Below are positions 25,909 to 34,636 of a stretch of DNA of 64,000 nt, piece by piece; within the stretch, counting starts at the first letter, position 1, and each line of letters begins with the position of its first letter. The stretch covers positions 5,128,001 to 5,192,000 of the forward strand of contig NZ_CP064689.1 of the NCBI RefSeq assembly GCF_023100945.1. Direction: 5' to 3'. Made by a program: the position numbers and the translations under genes. The notes under the pieces were generated by a model. That model was not told the origin of the DNA and ran no database searches. It was given only the letters and a program-made list of their open reading frames with translations. Origin of the DNA: Bradyrhizobium sp. 200 (GTDB taxonomy: Bacteria > Pseudomonadota > Alphaproteobacteria > Rhizobiales > Xanthobacteraceae).

Positions 25909-27309
25909 TCAGAGAGCCGGATGACGCGTGTGCCAGTCCGTGACGCGCTGAAACGCGTCGCCGGCACGGACGAGACCCGCTTCATCGAAATGGCGGCCGA
26001 CGAACTGGAAGGCGACTGGACCACCGTTCGGGGCGAAGCCGCCAGGAAGCGTAATGGTCGGGCTTCCGGTCATGTCGAACGGACAGGTAAAGCGCAGCAA
26101 TCCGGCTATGAGCGACGCGTCTTCGCCGAGCGCAGACATCTTGGCGAGCGTAGGCGCGGCGAAGGCCTGGGCCGGCACAGCGATGAGATCGACCGTCTCG
26201 AATAGAAGCCGCACTGCGCCGCGAAACGCTTCGCGCCGCAGCACGATCTTCTGATAATCGGTGCCGGATTGCGCAAGGCCAAGGTCGAGCAGTCCCGCAA
26301 GCCCGGGACCGTACTCGTCCTTGCGCGAGGGATAGGTTTCCTCGTGCGCAACGGCGGCTTCGATGCCGCAAAGTGGAAACCAATCGTCGATCACCAATTT
26401 GGGATCTGGAAACGTGATCTCGGTGATCTTCGCACCCAAATCCGCTGCGGCTCGCAGGCCTTCGGCAAGGACCCTGCTGGCGGCCTCGTCTGTGCCCTCG
26501 CTGGTCCAGCGTCGGTCGACGCCGATCGTAACTCCCCGCAGGTCGCCAGAGAGACCCGCGAGATAATCCGGCACGGGCAATGGAACCGTGGTCGTATCCT
26601 TTGCGTCTTGGCCAGCGATCGCTCCCAGCATTGCACCACAATCGACCGCGTTGCGGGCCATCGGTCCGATGTGATCCAGCGTGGCCGCGAGTTCGAACGC
26701 GCCGTAACGGCTCACCCGTCCCCAAGTCGGCTTCAGCCCCGTAATGCCGTTGGCCGCGGACGGAAACCGGATCGATCCGCCAGTGTCGGTTCCCAGCGAC
26801 CCGAAACAGAGGCCGGCGGCGGTAGCTGAACCTGAACCACTCGACGAGGCTCCCGGCCACAATTCGGGATTCCATGGATTTTTCGGCGGGTCGATTTTCG
26901 GGTGATGGTCGGCATAGGCGCCTTCGGTCTGCTGCAGCTTGCCGAGAATGATCGCGCCCGCGTCCTTCAGGCGGGCAACGACCGTAGCATCCTCCGCCGG
27001 TCGGAAGTCGTGATGGATGGTCATGCCATGGGCCGCTGGTGCCCCCTTGGCCCAACAGAGATCCTTGATCGCGACCGGCACGCCATGCAGCGGTCCCTTG
27101 ATCTTTCCAGAAGCGATTTCCTTTTCGGCCGTCGCCGCCTGAGCAAGGGCGGACTCAGCCATGACATAGGCATAGCTCTTGAGCTTATCGTCTAGACGCT
27201 CGATCCGATCGAGCATCGCCTTGGTAATTTCAACGGGCGACAGCTTCTTCGCATGAACTTTCTGGCCGACCTCGACCAGCCCGAGATAGTGAAGATCCGT
27301 TGCCGACAT
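25909..27309 (-). CDS. Amidase-signature family amidase (first gene of the amide operon)
   Basis: 466 residues from the ATG ending at 27309; an open frame extends 35 codons further only from a TTG lying in the leader. Triad visible: Lys82 in GVPVAIKDL, serine-rich ASSSGSG ~154-160, nucleophile Ser179 in TDTGGSIRFP. First gene after the leader holding the terminator and candidate ANTAR hairpin, so its expression is probably controlled by antitermination. Paralogue of the amidase at the other end of the cluster, with catalytic residues at identical positions. Product hydrolyses an imported amide to ammonia plus acid; the precise substrate is unknown. Confidence 0.93.
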   Translation of the reverse strand: MSATDLHYLGLVEVGQKVHAKKLSPVEITKAMLDRIERLDDKLKSYAYVMAESALAQAATAEKEIASGKIKGPLHGVPVAIKDLCWAKGAPAAHGMTIHHDFRPAEDATVVARLKDAGAIILGKLQQTEGAYADHHPKIDPPKNPWNPELWPGASSSGSGSATAAGLCFGSLGTDTGGSIRFPSAANGITGLKPTWGRVSRYGAFELAATLDHIGPMARNAVDCGAMLGAIAGQDAKDTTTVPLPVPDYLAGLSGDLRGVTIGVDRRWTSEGTDEAASRVLAEGLRAAADLGAKITEITFPDPKLVIDDWFPLCGIEAAVAHEETYPSRKDEYGPGLAGLLDLGLAQSGTDYQKIVLRREAFRGAVRLLFETVDLIAVPAQAFAAPTLAKMSALGEDASLIAGLLRFTCPFDMTGSPTITLPGGFAPNGGPVAFQFVGRHFDEAGLVRAGDAFQRVTDWHTRHPAL

Positions 27310-27412
27310 TTCTGCTGGTCCCCGCGCTCGTCCGATTGGCGCGCTCGCGGCCAAACACCGCGCGTGCACCCGCCTTTTGGCGACGCGGATGCATCGCCAA
27401 TTCCATGGCGGC

Positions 27413-27459
27413 AAAAGAAAAAAGCCACCCGCCCCTCTCGATTAAGGTGACGAATGGCT
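27413..27459 (-). terminator. Leader terminator upstream of the amide operon (attenuator)
   Basis: On the minus strand AGCCATTCGTC (27459-27449) pairs with GGCGGGTGGCT (27433-27423) in an 11 bp stem with three G-T wobbles, followed by TTTTTTCTTTT (27423-27413). It lies ~105 nt before the first amidase start and downstream of a good promoter, so it would terminate transcription inside the leader unless antiterminated. Its 5' arm shares AGCC with the candidate ANTAR hairpin. Confidence 0.7.
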
Positions 27460-27520
27460 CTAATGCCGCGGCTATGATCTATCGCATGGGCCGAGATTTC
27501 GAACGGAGCACTCAATGCCT
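27456..27520 (-). promoter_or_regulatory. Candidate ANTAR antitermination leader hairpins
   Basis: On the minus strand GGC-ATTAGA-GCC (27467-27456) forms a short hairpin with a six-base loop starting with A, directly overlapping the terminator's 5' arm. A related sequence AGGCATTGAGTGCT lies upstream at 27520-27507. ANTAR proteins bind two hairpins with hexaloops carrying A at position 1 and G at position 4. The first copy contains ATTGAG, which fits that loop, but its stem is weak; the second loop has A at position 4. The assignment rests on position and on the adjacent amiR. Confidence 0.45.
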
Positions 27521-27584
27521 GGATCGGGACGTCATCGGCCAGATCGAAGCAAGCAAGGTTCGATAGGAAGCCCTAACCCGGAAA

Positions 27585-27613
27585 TAGTAAGTTCGCGGCC
27601 TGCGCAATGTCAA
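27585..27613 (-). promoter_or_regulatory. Sigma-70-like promoter of the amide operon
   Basis: Minus strand: TTGACA at 27613-27608, 17 bp spacer, TTACTA at 27590-27585. The perfect -35 and optimal spacing make it the best promoter in this divergent region. It predicts a leader of ~270 nt before the first amidase start, long enough to hold the hairpin and terminator. Confidence 0.6.
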
Positions 27614-27727
27614 CGAGGCAAACTGCACAAATTTAGCAAGACTGCTGCGCAGCAAATCAGCAAGACTTCTTGCGCCAATATCGGCCATGATCATCTCATC
27701 AAGACGCTGCGCTCCCGAAAGCAATAG

Positions 27728-28891
27728 ATGACGAAACCGTACATACCCGTAGGTATTGTTTGCTCGCAATCTGGCCCCTACCAGGCCATGGGACGCGAGA
27801 TCCTCAAGAGCGCCTTGATGGCCGTCGACGAGATCAACCACAGCTCTGATTTCGATTTCAAGCTCGCGGCCCACGTTCGCGATCCTCATGGCGTGATCGC
27901 GGAGTATCACACGGTCTGTGACGACCTCATCCGCAATACTGGCGTCGAACATATCATCGGCTGCTACACATCGGCATCGCGCAAGCAAGTGCTGCCAATC
28001 GTCGAGCGTACCGATCGCTTGCTGTGGTATCCCGCCCGGTATGAGGGCTTTGAGTGTTCCGACAATGTCATCTATGTCGGCGCATCACCCAACCACAACG
28101 TCCTGCCGCTCGTGCGCTATGTGCTCGACAACATCTCGCGCCATTTCTTTTGCGTCGGTTCCAACTATGTATGGACATGGGAAACAAACCGCGTCACGCG
28201 CGAACTGGTGACGGCGGCGCAGGGAAGCATTCTGGCAGAGCGTCTGCTCGAGTTGGGCGAAAGTGCCGTCGAGCATATTGTCGATGAAATCGTACGCCGC
28301 AAACCGCCCGTTGTTTTCAACACCCTCGTCGGCAGTTCAAGCTACGACTTCATTCGCGCCTTTAACTCAGCCACCACGGCTGCCGGTCTCGACATTCCAA
28401 TGCTAAGTTGTAGTCTCTGCGAGCCTGAGCTCAAGATCGTCGGACCGGCGTCTGCCGGGTGCATCACGTCGTCAGCCTACTTTGAAAGCATCCAACTGCC
28501 CGAGAACCGCGCTTTCGTCGAGCGCTGGAAGGCATGTCACGGCGAGACCAGTAGCCCCTCCGTCGACGGGCAGTCGGCTTACGTCGCCGTCTATCTGCTT
28601 GCACGCGCGCTCAAGCGGGCCGGTACATCCAACATTGGCGAGGTGCGGCGTGCTGCTATTGGCAATCGCTACAATTCGCCGCAGGGGCCGGTCTGGATCG
28701 ATGGCGACAACAACCATTGCGTCCTTACGCCGCGCCTGGCGGTCTCAAATGCGCAAGGTCAGTTTGACATTTTCTGGGAGGCCGACGCTCCCGTAAAACC
28801 GGATCCTTATCTATCGCAGCTCGACGTCGACGTCCGCCCTTCGCGGGGCGGATCGTCGCTGGATACGCCCCACTTGCGGATCGTGAAATGA
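27728..28891 (+). CDS. amiC: AmiC-like cytosolic amide sensor / negative regulator
   Basis: 387 residues with the type I periplasmic-binding fold but no signal peptide, as expected of AmiC, which stays in the cytosol. Seen: IPVGIVCSQSGPYQAMGRE, IIGCYTSASRKQVLP, LLWYPARYEGFECSDN, YVGASPNHNVLPLV, and GPVWIDGDNNHC. In Pseudomonas, AmiC sequesters the antiterminator AmiR until an amide inducer binds. The gene is divergent from the amide operon and its stop overlaps the start of amiR by 4 bp (ATGA), so the two are translationally coupled. Confidence 0.93.
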   Translation: MTKPYIPVGIVCSQSGPYQAMGREILKSALMAVDEINHSSDFDFKLAAHVRDPHGVIAEYHTVCDDLIRNTGVEHIIGCYTSASRKQVLPIVERTDRLLWYPARYEGFECSDNVIYVGASPNHNVLPLVRYVLDNISRHFFCVGSNYVWTWETNRVTRELVTAAQGSILAERLLELGESAVEHIVDEIVRRKPPVVFNTLVGSSSYDFIRAFNSATTAAGLDIPMLSCSLCEPELKIVGPASAGCITSSAYFESIQLPENRAFVERWKACHGETSSPSVDGQSAYVAVYLLARALKRAGTSNIGEVRRAAIGNRYNSPQGPVWIDGDNNHCVLTPRLAVSNAQGQFDIFWEADAPVKPDPYLSQLDVDVRPSRGGSSLDTPHLRIVK

Positions 28892-29475
28892 GCAAACCGT
28901 CTTCATTTTCTCTCCGCGGCCGCAAGGCCCTGGTCGCCATCAAGGACGACCGCGATCTGTCGATCGTGCGGCGCCAGTTCGAGCGTCTCGGTATCGAGAT
29001 CGACAGTGGGGAGCTCGATAGTGCACCGGAACGCCGTGCGGACGTGACCCTGATTGACGACGAATTCCTGCCACTGAACCCGACCATGAAGCGCACCCTT
29101 CTTGGAGGGGGCCCCATCATCGCGCTGCTGGGTACGGAAACGCCTAGCCGACTGAAGCTCCTGCTCGAACTCGACCCGGCGTCGTTCCTGGTTAAGCCAT
29201 TGCGTTCGGCCGGCATATACGCGGCGCTGGTGCTGGCTTTAGAGCGGGCTGAGCGCACCAACGAGCTGAAGCAACAGGTGGTCAAGCTTGAGGAGCGCCT
29301 TCGCTCGCGCCGCATCGTGCTGGCGGCCGTCCTTCAGGTGATGCACTCGCACGCAATCGCCGAGCCGGCCGCTTTCGCGCTGATCCGACGCGCTGCCATG
29401 GAACAGCGAAAGACGATCGAGCAGATGTCAGCAGAGATCGCTGCGAAAGGCAGCTTGCCTCGCGCTACCGGATAG
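28888..29475 (+). CDS. amiR: AmiR-like ANTAR-domain antiterminator
   Basis: 195 residues. An N-terminal receiver-like domain without a phosphorylatable Asp constellation (residues ~10-115) is followed by a coiled-coil linker (LERAERTNELKQQVVKLEERL) and a C-terminal three-helix ANTAR domain (~135-190, including AFALIRRAAMEQRKTIEQMS with the conserved aromatic/Ala pattern). ANTAR proteins bind leader RNA and prevent terminator formation. Its likely target is the leader of the divergent amide operon, where a terminator and a candidate hairpin are seen. AmiC partner encoded immediately upstream. Confidence 0.93.
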   Translation: MSKPSSFSLRGRKALVAIKDDRDLSIVRRQFERLGIEIDSGELDSAPERRADVTLIDDEFLPLNPTMKRTLLGGGPIIALLGTETPSRLKLLLELDPASFLVKPLRSAGIYAALVLALERAERTNELKQQVVKLEERLRSRRIVLAAVLQVMHSHAIAEPAAFALIRRAAMEQRKTIEQMSAEIAAKGSLPRATG

Positions 29476-29528
29476 CCCCTTCGATCACGCGCAACGCCCA
29501 TTCCGGTCCGATTTGTGCCGATCGTGCT

Positions 29529-29834
29529 CTAATCGTTCGACTCCGCAGAAATTTCGGCGCCAGTCACGAGCGTCACTCCACCATCAAGAATAGGCTTCGC
29601 GATAGCGAAGAAACGGGCGACTGCTTCGGAATTGTTGTGCCGGTCCATTGCGGCCTGATCCACATAGCGCTCGTAGGTCGTGAATATGCATGAATCCGAG
29701 GTGTCCTGCGATACATGGTAGCCGACGGTGGTCGGCTCGTTCGCGCGTACGTCCCTGGCCACTTCCAGTAAAGCCTTTCGCATGACGGCTTCCTCGCCTT
29801 TTTTTGCCCGGATGATCGCGGTAATGCTCAACAT
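29529..29834 (-). CDS. ABM-domain protein (putative quinol monooxygenase)
   Basis: 101 residues from an ATG preceded by GAGAGGACGAC; a longer in-frame start 34 codons upstream has no site. Seen: LSITAIIRAKKGEEAVMRKALLEVA, EPTTVGYHVSQD, FTTYERYVDQAAMDRHNNSE, typical of the dimeric alpha+beta barrel 'antibiotic biosynthesis monooxygenase' family (YgiN-like). Members are cofactor-free oxygenases or small stress proteins. Its neighbours, amiR on the other strand and an acyl-CoA ligase 200 bp away, do not define its role. Confidence 0.85.
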   Translation of the reverse strand: MLSITAIIRAKKGEEAVMRKALLEVARDVRANEPTTVGYHVSQDTSDSCIFTTYERYVDQAAMDRHNNSEAVARFFAIAKPILDGGVTLVTGAEISAESND

Positions 29835-30041
29835 GTCGTCCTCTCGGTTTCCGCCGCTGGTTGTCGCGAATGTATCAAATTCAAGCCGCCTAAGTTGGAC
29901 AATGTGTCGTGCGTCTGGACGGCAAGCGATCGTCATTGATCGCTCCGGTCTTGCTCTAACTGCGAGCGGGCACCTGCTCTTTTTCCACCTGGCTGAGGTT
30001 TCGACAGTCCTGCTGGCGTCTGCGGCCGATGCCAGGCTCCG

Positions 30042-31697
30042 TCACTGATTCCACTCTGCATCCTGCAGGAGCCGCCAGCTAATCTTGTTGCTCTCGGTGC
30101 GTGGCAGGCTGTCGACCAGGACCACCGAACGGGGCGCCTTGTAGCTCGCCATCCTGTCGCGTGACCAGGACAGGATATCTTCCGGACGGATTGTCGGCCT
30201 CGCGGCCTCGTGTATCGCCACCAATGCCTTCACGGTTTCTCCCCGATAGCCATCAGGCGAAGAGATCACGCAGCATTCCCTGATGGCGGGATGCTCGTAC
30301 ATCATCGCCTCCACCTCGGCCGGCCAGACCTTGAAGCCGCTAACGTTGATCATCCGCTTTAACCGGTCGACTGCGAAGAAATAACCCTCAGCGTCGCGGT
30401 AACCGAGGTCGCCGGTCCGCAGAAAGCGCTTGCCATCGCGCTGGATGAAGGCGCTGACGTCGGCATCAGGCTTGTTCCAATAGCCCTGCAGCACCTGCGG
30501 CCCGTGCACGATAATTTCACCCACGGCGCCGTCACCCAGTTCCTCCAGCGTATCGGGATTAATCACCCGCGCATCGGTCTCATGCACGGCAATGCCGAGA
30601 CATTGACGCTTCGGCGCGGCGAGTGGATTGAGATGAGTCGGCGACATCGTCTCCGTCATACCGTATCCCTCGATGTAATCGAGGTTGAAACGGATTTTCA
30701 GCCGCTCGGCGACCGCGGCAGGCATCGTTGCGCCGCCGCCAGTCAGAACCTTCAGCCGCGCGAAACTGCCGTCACGAAACCCTGTACTGGCCAGAACGTC
30801 AACGATCATCGTCGGCGCGGCGTTCCAGAACGTCACGCCATGCGCCTCGAACAGATCCGGGATCAGATCCTTGTCCCATCGGGCCATCAGTACAAGCGTT
30901 GCGCCGGCGACGATGGCGGCGTTCATCGACCCCTGCATTCCGGCGACGTGGAACAGCGGCATGAAGCCGGTCATGACATCGTCGTGGTCGAGCCTGTACC
31001 AGCGCGCCTGAAGGACCGCGGTGAACAACGCACTGCGATGGGTATGCATGCAGGCCTTCGGTATGCCTGTGGTGCCGGATGTGTACGGCATGATCATGAG
31101 ATCGTCCGGCGCTGCGGTCATTGGCGTCGGCGATTGCGCCTGAGCGATGGCTTCCCGCCAGCGGAACCATCCCGGTGAACGCGGCGGTTCGTTTGGTTGC
31201 GTCACGCAGGCAGGCAAGGCATAGGGCGTGTCCGTCGGCACTTCTTCGCGATAGTTTGCGGCCACGGCATGCGAGAGCACCGTTCCCAGCAGCGGCGCGA
31301 ATATTTTGCACAACTCGCTGCCGACAATCGCCACGGTCGCCCCGCTGTCGGCGGCGAGATAGACGATTTCCTCGGTCTTGTTCATCGGATTGACCGGCAC
31401 GATCACCGCGTCCGCCCGCATCACTGCGTAATACGCGATCACATATTGCGGCGAGTTCTGCAGCGCGATCAAAACCCGATCGCCCCGTTTGACGCCGCAC
31501 ACATGTTGCAGAAAGCCCGCCATCGCATCGACGCGATAGTGCAATTCGGCATAGCTCAGCGTCGCTCCATAGAAGGCGGTTGCCGGATGACGGGGGCGCT
31601 GATACGCAGCGCGCGCCAGCGCATGGTAGAGCGTGCCGTCAGGCATCGGTAGCTGCCAAGGTTCGCCAACCGGCCAGAGTGGAGACACGCTGTTCAT
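30042..31697 (-). CDS. AMP-dependent acyl-CoA ligase
   Basis: 551 residues, ANL superfamily. Seen: P-loop-like YTSGTTGIPKACMHTH near residue 206, GYGMTET ~345, TGDLGYRD ~428, the hinge region FFAVDRLKRMINVSGFKVWP, and the A10 lysine in LPRTESNKISW near the C-terminus. Such enzymes form an acyl-adenylate and then the CoA thioester of a carboxylic acid. The closest pattern is medium/long-chain fatty acid-CoA ligase. It is the last gene of the binding protein-hyuA-hyuB-aminotransferase operon, 33 bp downstream of the aminotransferase, so its substrate is probably the acid produced by that pathway. Confidence 0.92.
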   Translation of the reverse strand: MNSVSPLWPVGEPWQLPMPDGTLYHALARAAYQRPRHPATAFYGATLSYAELHYRVDAMAGFLQHVCGVKRGDRVLIALQNSPQYVIAYYAVMRADAVIVPVNPMNKTEEIVYLAADSGATVAIVGSELCKIFAPLLGTVLSHAVAANYREEVPTDTPYALPACVTQPNEPPRSPGWFRWREAIAQAQSPTPMTAAPDDLMIMPYTSGTTGIPKACMHTHRSALFTAVLQARWYRLDHDDVMTGFMPLFHVAGMQGSMNAAIVAGATLVLMARWDKDLIPDLFEAHGVTFWNAAPTMIVDVLASTGFRDGSFARLKVLTGGGATMPAAVAERLKIRFNLDYIEGYGMTETMSPTHLNPLAAPKRQCLGIAVHETDARVINPDTLEELGDGAVGEIIVHGPQVLQGYWNKPDADVSAFIQRDGKRFLRTGDLGYRDAEGYFFAVDRLKRMINVSGFKVWPAEVEAMMYEHPAIRECCVISSPDGYRGETVKALVAIHEAARPTIRPEDILSWSRDRMASYKAPRSVVLVDSLPRTESNKISWRLLQDAEWNQ

Positions 31698-31730
31698 CGA
31701 CGGCTCCCTGGACGACGCGATCCAATCCCC

Positions 31731-33053
31731 CTATCGGCTGTGGCTCGACGTGGCATGCCGTTCGTGCTCCTCGTCGGCAATCTGCAGGCCGTGATCGAGC
31801 GCATCGAGCAACTGATGGGATTCATCGCCTGAGATCACCAGAGGTGGCGCAAGGAACAACGAGGTCTGTTCGCCGCTGGTTCCGATGACGGCGCCCGCCT
31901 CCAATGCACGCAACGCCACGCGGGAAGCGACAGGATCCTCGAGGGTGTCGGCGCGCCACGTTCGCCAGTCCGGTCCATGCAGCTCGATGGTCCAATGCAG
32001 GCCCTGTCCCGCCACGCGTCTTACACTCGGATGCCGCCGGGCGATCTCGAGCAGACGCTGAGTGAATAGTCCTTCGAGCTGCCGTACCCGGGAGAGGATA
32101 TCTTCGCCGGTGACCACGCGAAGGTAGGCACTGATGGCGGCCATGCTGATCGGATGACCACGCAACGTTCCGTAGTTCTGCCAACTCTTGCCCTTGAGGC
32201 GCTCGACGATGGCTTTCGAGACCACAACCGCCGCGACCGCCGCAGCGCCGCCCCCCAGCGATTTGCCGAGCGTCACGATATCCGGGCGGCTTTCGGCGCC
32301 TTGAAACGCGAACCATCGCCCCGCCCGCCCCGCGCCGGTCACCACTTCGTCGGCGATCCAGACCGATCCGGCTTCGCGGGCCCGCAGCGCAAGCTGGTCC
32401 TGATACTCGGCGTCGTAGTAAATGCCGCCTTGCGTATAGTCGATAATCGTTGCGGCGGTATCCGCAAGCGTGCTTGCGGCGTCAGCAAGATATTGTTTCG
32501 CCGACGGATTGTTCGGAGGCGCACCGTAGATCGCGCCATCAGGCGCGGGCAGAATACGAACCGGCGCCATGGCCGCAGGGAGTTGCGAGCCACCGGCATG
32601 CACCGCGAGCCCGCCATGCCATTGCGGCTGCACGGTCATGCTGCGGGACAGACCGACAAGGCCGTGATAGGCGCGTTCTCGGGTAGCCAGCGCCGTGCGC
32701 TGTGTCAGTGCCTGGCAGAGCGAGAGCGCCATATCGTTCGCCTCGCTTCCGCTGATGCAGAAGCGGACAGCCCCGACCCAGTCCTCTTCTCCCTCGAAAG
32801 CAGTTCGGATCAAATCGTCAGCGGCTTGCTCACGCCCGATCCAGGTCCAGCCTTCGTTCACGACGGGCGTATCCGCGGCACGACGGATCGCTTCCACCAT
32901 CGCCGGATGCCGATGACCGAGGCCGCCGCCGGTATTGCTTCCGTCGATCAGTCGACGGCCATCCTCGAGATGGAAATAGACCCCCTCGCCCCCGACGACG
33001 GTAAGCGGTGCGCTATCGCCTACGTTCAGGCCGGTCCGCAAAAGTCTACTCAT
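31731..33053 (-). CDS. Class III aminotransferase (PLP)
   Basis: 440 residues, fold type I class III (omega-amino acid / glutamate-1-semialdehyde aminotransferase type). Seen: GSNTGGGLGHRHP, RFCISGSEANDMAL, AYHGLVGLS, Asp235 in WIADEVVTGAGR, Schiff-base Lys264 in TLGKSLGGG, GTLRGHPISMAA. It moves an amino group from an omega-amino acid or beta-amino acid to a keto acid. Its start overlaps the hyuB stop by 4 bp (ATGA). With the upstream HyuAB subunits this suggests opening of a cyclic imide or lactam-like ring followed by deamination; the substrate is not known. Confidence 0.93.
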   Translation of the reverse strand: MSRLLRTGLNVGDSAPLTVVGGEGVYFHLEDGRRLIDGSNTGGGLGHRHPAMVEAIRRAADTPVVNEGWTWIGREQAADDLIRTAFEGEEDWVGAVRFCISGSEANDMALSLCQALTQRTALATRERAYHGLVGLSRSMTVQPQWHGGLAVHAGGSQLPAAMAPVRILPAPDGAIYGAPPNNPSAKQYLADAASTLADTAATIIDYTQGGIYYDAEYQDQLALRAREAGSVWIADEVVTGAGRAGRWFAFQGAESRPDIVTLGKSLGGGAAAVAAVVVSKAIVERLKGKSWQNYGTLRGHPISMAAISAYLRVVTGEDILSRVRQLEGLFTQRLLEIARRHPSVRRVAGQGLHWTIELHGPDWRTWRADTLEDPVASRVALRALEAGAVIGTSGEQTSLFLAPPLVISGDESHQLLDALDHGLQIADEEHERHATSSHSR

Positions 33054-34636
33054 CGAGAAGTCTCATTGGCTAATCCATATCCGCCGCCGCCGCAGCTTTC
33101 GATGGTGACGAGATCGTCCTGCTGCAGCACCAGATTCGACTTGCCATCGATTTCGACGTTCGCACCGTCTCTGATCAACGATACCCGGCAGGTCTCACCG
33201 GGTTGACCGCCCTGCATGCCGAATGGCGGGATCACCATCCGCTCGATACACGTGGTCAGGTGCATGGAGGGCGCGAGAATCCGATAGGAACGCAGCACGC
33301 CGTCCCCACCCCGGTATTTTCCGGCGCCCCCGGACTCGCGGCGAATGATTTGCTGTTCGACCCGGATCTTGTAATTGGCCTCGATCACTTCGGCTGGCGT
33401 GTTGGACGTATTGGCAAGGTGCACACGTGTTGCCGAAACGCCGTCGCGATCGTGGCGTGCACCCTCGCCGCCACCATGGACCTCATACAGCATCTTCCAG
33501 GAGCCGTCCGACCGCGGCTCGGCGAAGAAGAGCACGCTGGCGGTCGTCGTCCCGCCTGCGGACAGGCGCTCCGGAATTGCGTCCTGCATCGCGCGAAAGA
33601 TTGCATCGACGATGCGCATTGAGGTTTCGTGATTTCCCGCCGCGACGGCGGCCGTCCATCCGGGCTCCAGAATTGAACCCTGGCGCGTGATGATCGTGAG
33701 CGGCCGCAAGGCGCCGGCATTTTGCTGCATTTCGCGCCCGCTCATGATGCGCGCCGAATAAGCCACCGCGGAACGCGCAATGAAGGGCGTGGTGTTGCAG
33801 AAATTCGAGGCCCGGTCGGCGCTATCAGACAGATCAAAGGTTGCTTCGTCGCCGGCGATAGTGATCTTGACGTGAATACGGGCGGGTTCGCCGCCCGCTC
33901 CCCCATCGTCCAGGTAGTCCTCTCCTTCATAGATGCCGTCGGGCAATTCGCGGATGGCCTCGCGCATCTCGGTCTCCGACAGATCGTGCAGACGCGCCAG
34001 CGCCACGGTGAAAACATCCTTGCCGTGCTGCCGGCAGAGCTCGACGATGCGCCTTTCGCCAGCCTTGGTTGCCGCTATCTGTCCGAGCAGATCGCCCTCG
34101 CACGCTTCGGGATCCCGTACATTGGCCTTCAAAAGCTGCATGATCGACGTATTCACGCCTGTCGTTGTCGCAATCAGAACCGGTGGAATGCGCATCGCCT
34201 CCTGAAAGGTATCGATGGCCTTGGCGAAGTAGCTGCCCGGCCATGTCCCACCGATATCGGGCCAATGCGCAAGGCTAATGGCGAATGCGACGATATCGCC
34301 GTCGACGAAGACGGGCCGAACCACCTTGACGTCGTTCAGATGGTTGCCGCCGAGCGCGCCAAGATTATAGATCAGAACATCGCCATCGTTCAGGCTACTG
34401 ACAGGCAGAACCTTCAGCAGTTCCGGAACGGTGTAAGCCATCGCGCCGAGATGGATCGGAATATCCCTGCCCTGACCGACCAGATCGCCTTTGGCATCGG
34501 TGATCGCAGACGACAGGTCGCCGGCTTCGCGCAGCAACGGCGAACGTGCCGAACGCGTCATCACCAGGCTCATTTCCTCGGCCGCCGCGGACAGACCATG
34601 CCGGATCACCTCAACGGTAAACGGATCGAGCTTCAT
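33050..34636 (-). CDS. hyuB: Hydantoinase B / oxoprolinase family subunit
   Basis: 528 residues from the ATG that overlaps the hyuA stop by 4 bp; an upstream in-frame extension lies inside hyuA. Seen: DPFTVEVIRHGLSAAAEEM at the N-terminus, SPLLREAGDLSSAI, GQGRDIPIHLGAM, YNLGALGGNHLNDV, PFIARSAVAYSAR, NTPAEVIEANYKIRVEQ, GGAGKYRGGDGV, all hallmarks of HyuB. It pairs with HyuA in ATP-dependent hydrolysis of N-methylhydantoin, 5-oxoproline or, in the related carboxylase branch, carboxylation of acetone or acetophenone. The partner is directly upstream. Confidence 0.94.
   Translation of the reverse strand: MKLDPFTVEVIRHGLSAAAEEMSLVMTRSARSPLLREAGDLSSAITDAKGDLVGQGRDIPIHLGAMAYTVPELLKVLPVSSLNDGDVLIYNLGALGGNHLNDVKVVRPVFVDGDIVAFAISLAHWPDIGGTWPGSYFAKAIDTFQEAMRIPPVLIATTTGVNTSIMQLLKANVRDPEACEGDLLGQIAATKAGERRIVELCRQHGKDVFTVALARLHDLSETEMREAIRELPDGIYEGEDYLDDGGAGGEPARIHVKITIAGDEATFDLSDSADRASNFCNTTPFIARSAVAYSARIMSGREMQQNAGALRPLTIITRQGSILEPGWTAAVAAGNHETSMRIVDAIFRAMQDAIPERLSAGGTTTASVLFFAEPRSDGSWKMLYEVHGGGEGARHDRDGVSATRVHLANTSNTPAEVIEANYKIRVEQQIIRRESGGAGKYRGGDGVLRSYRILAPSMHLTTCIERMVIPPFGMQGGQPGETCRVSLIRDGANVEIDGKSNLVLQQDDLVTIESCGGGGYGLANETSR

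Noticed and set aside
29964..29984. GAGCGGG/CCTGCTC hairpin followed by five T on the plus strand
   Set aside because: Looks like a terminator but no plus-strand gene ends nearby (amiR stops ~490 bp upstream with a minus-strand gene between); probably chance.
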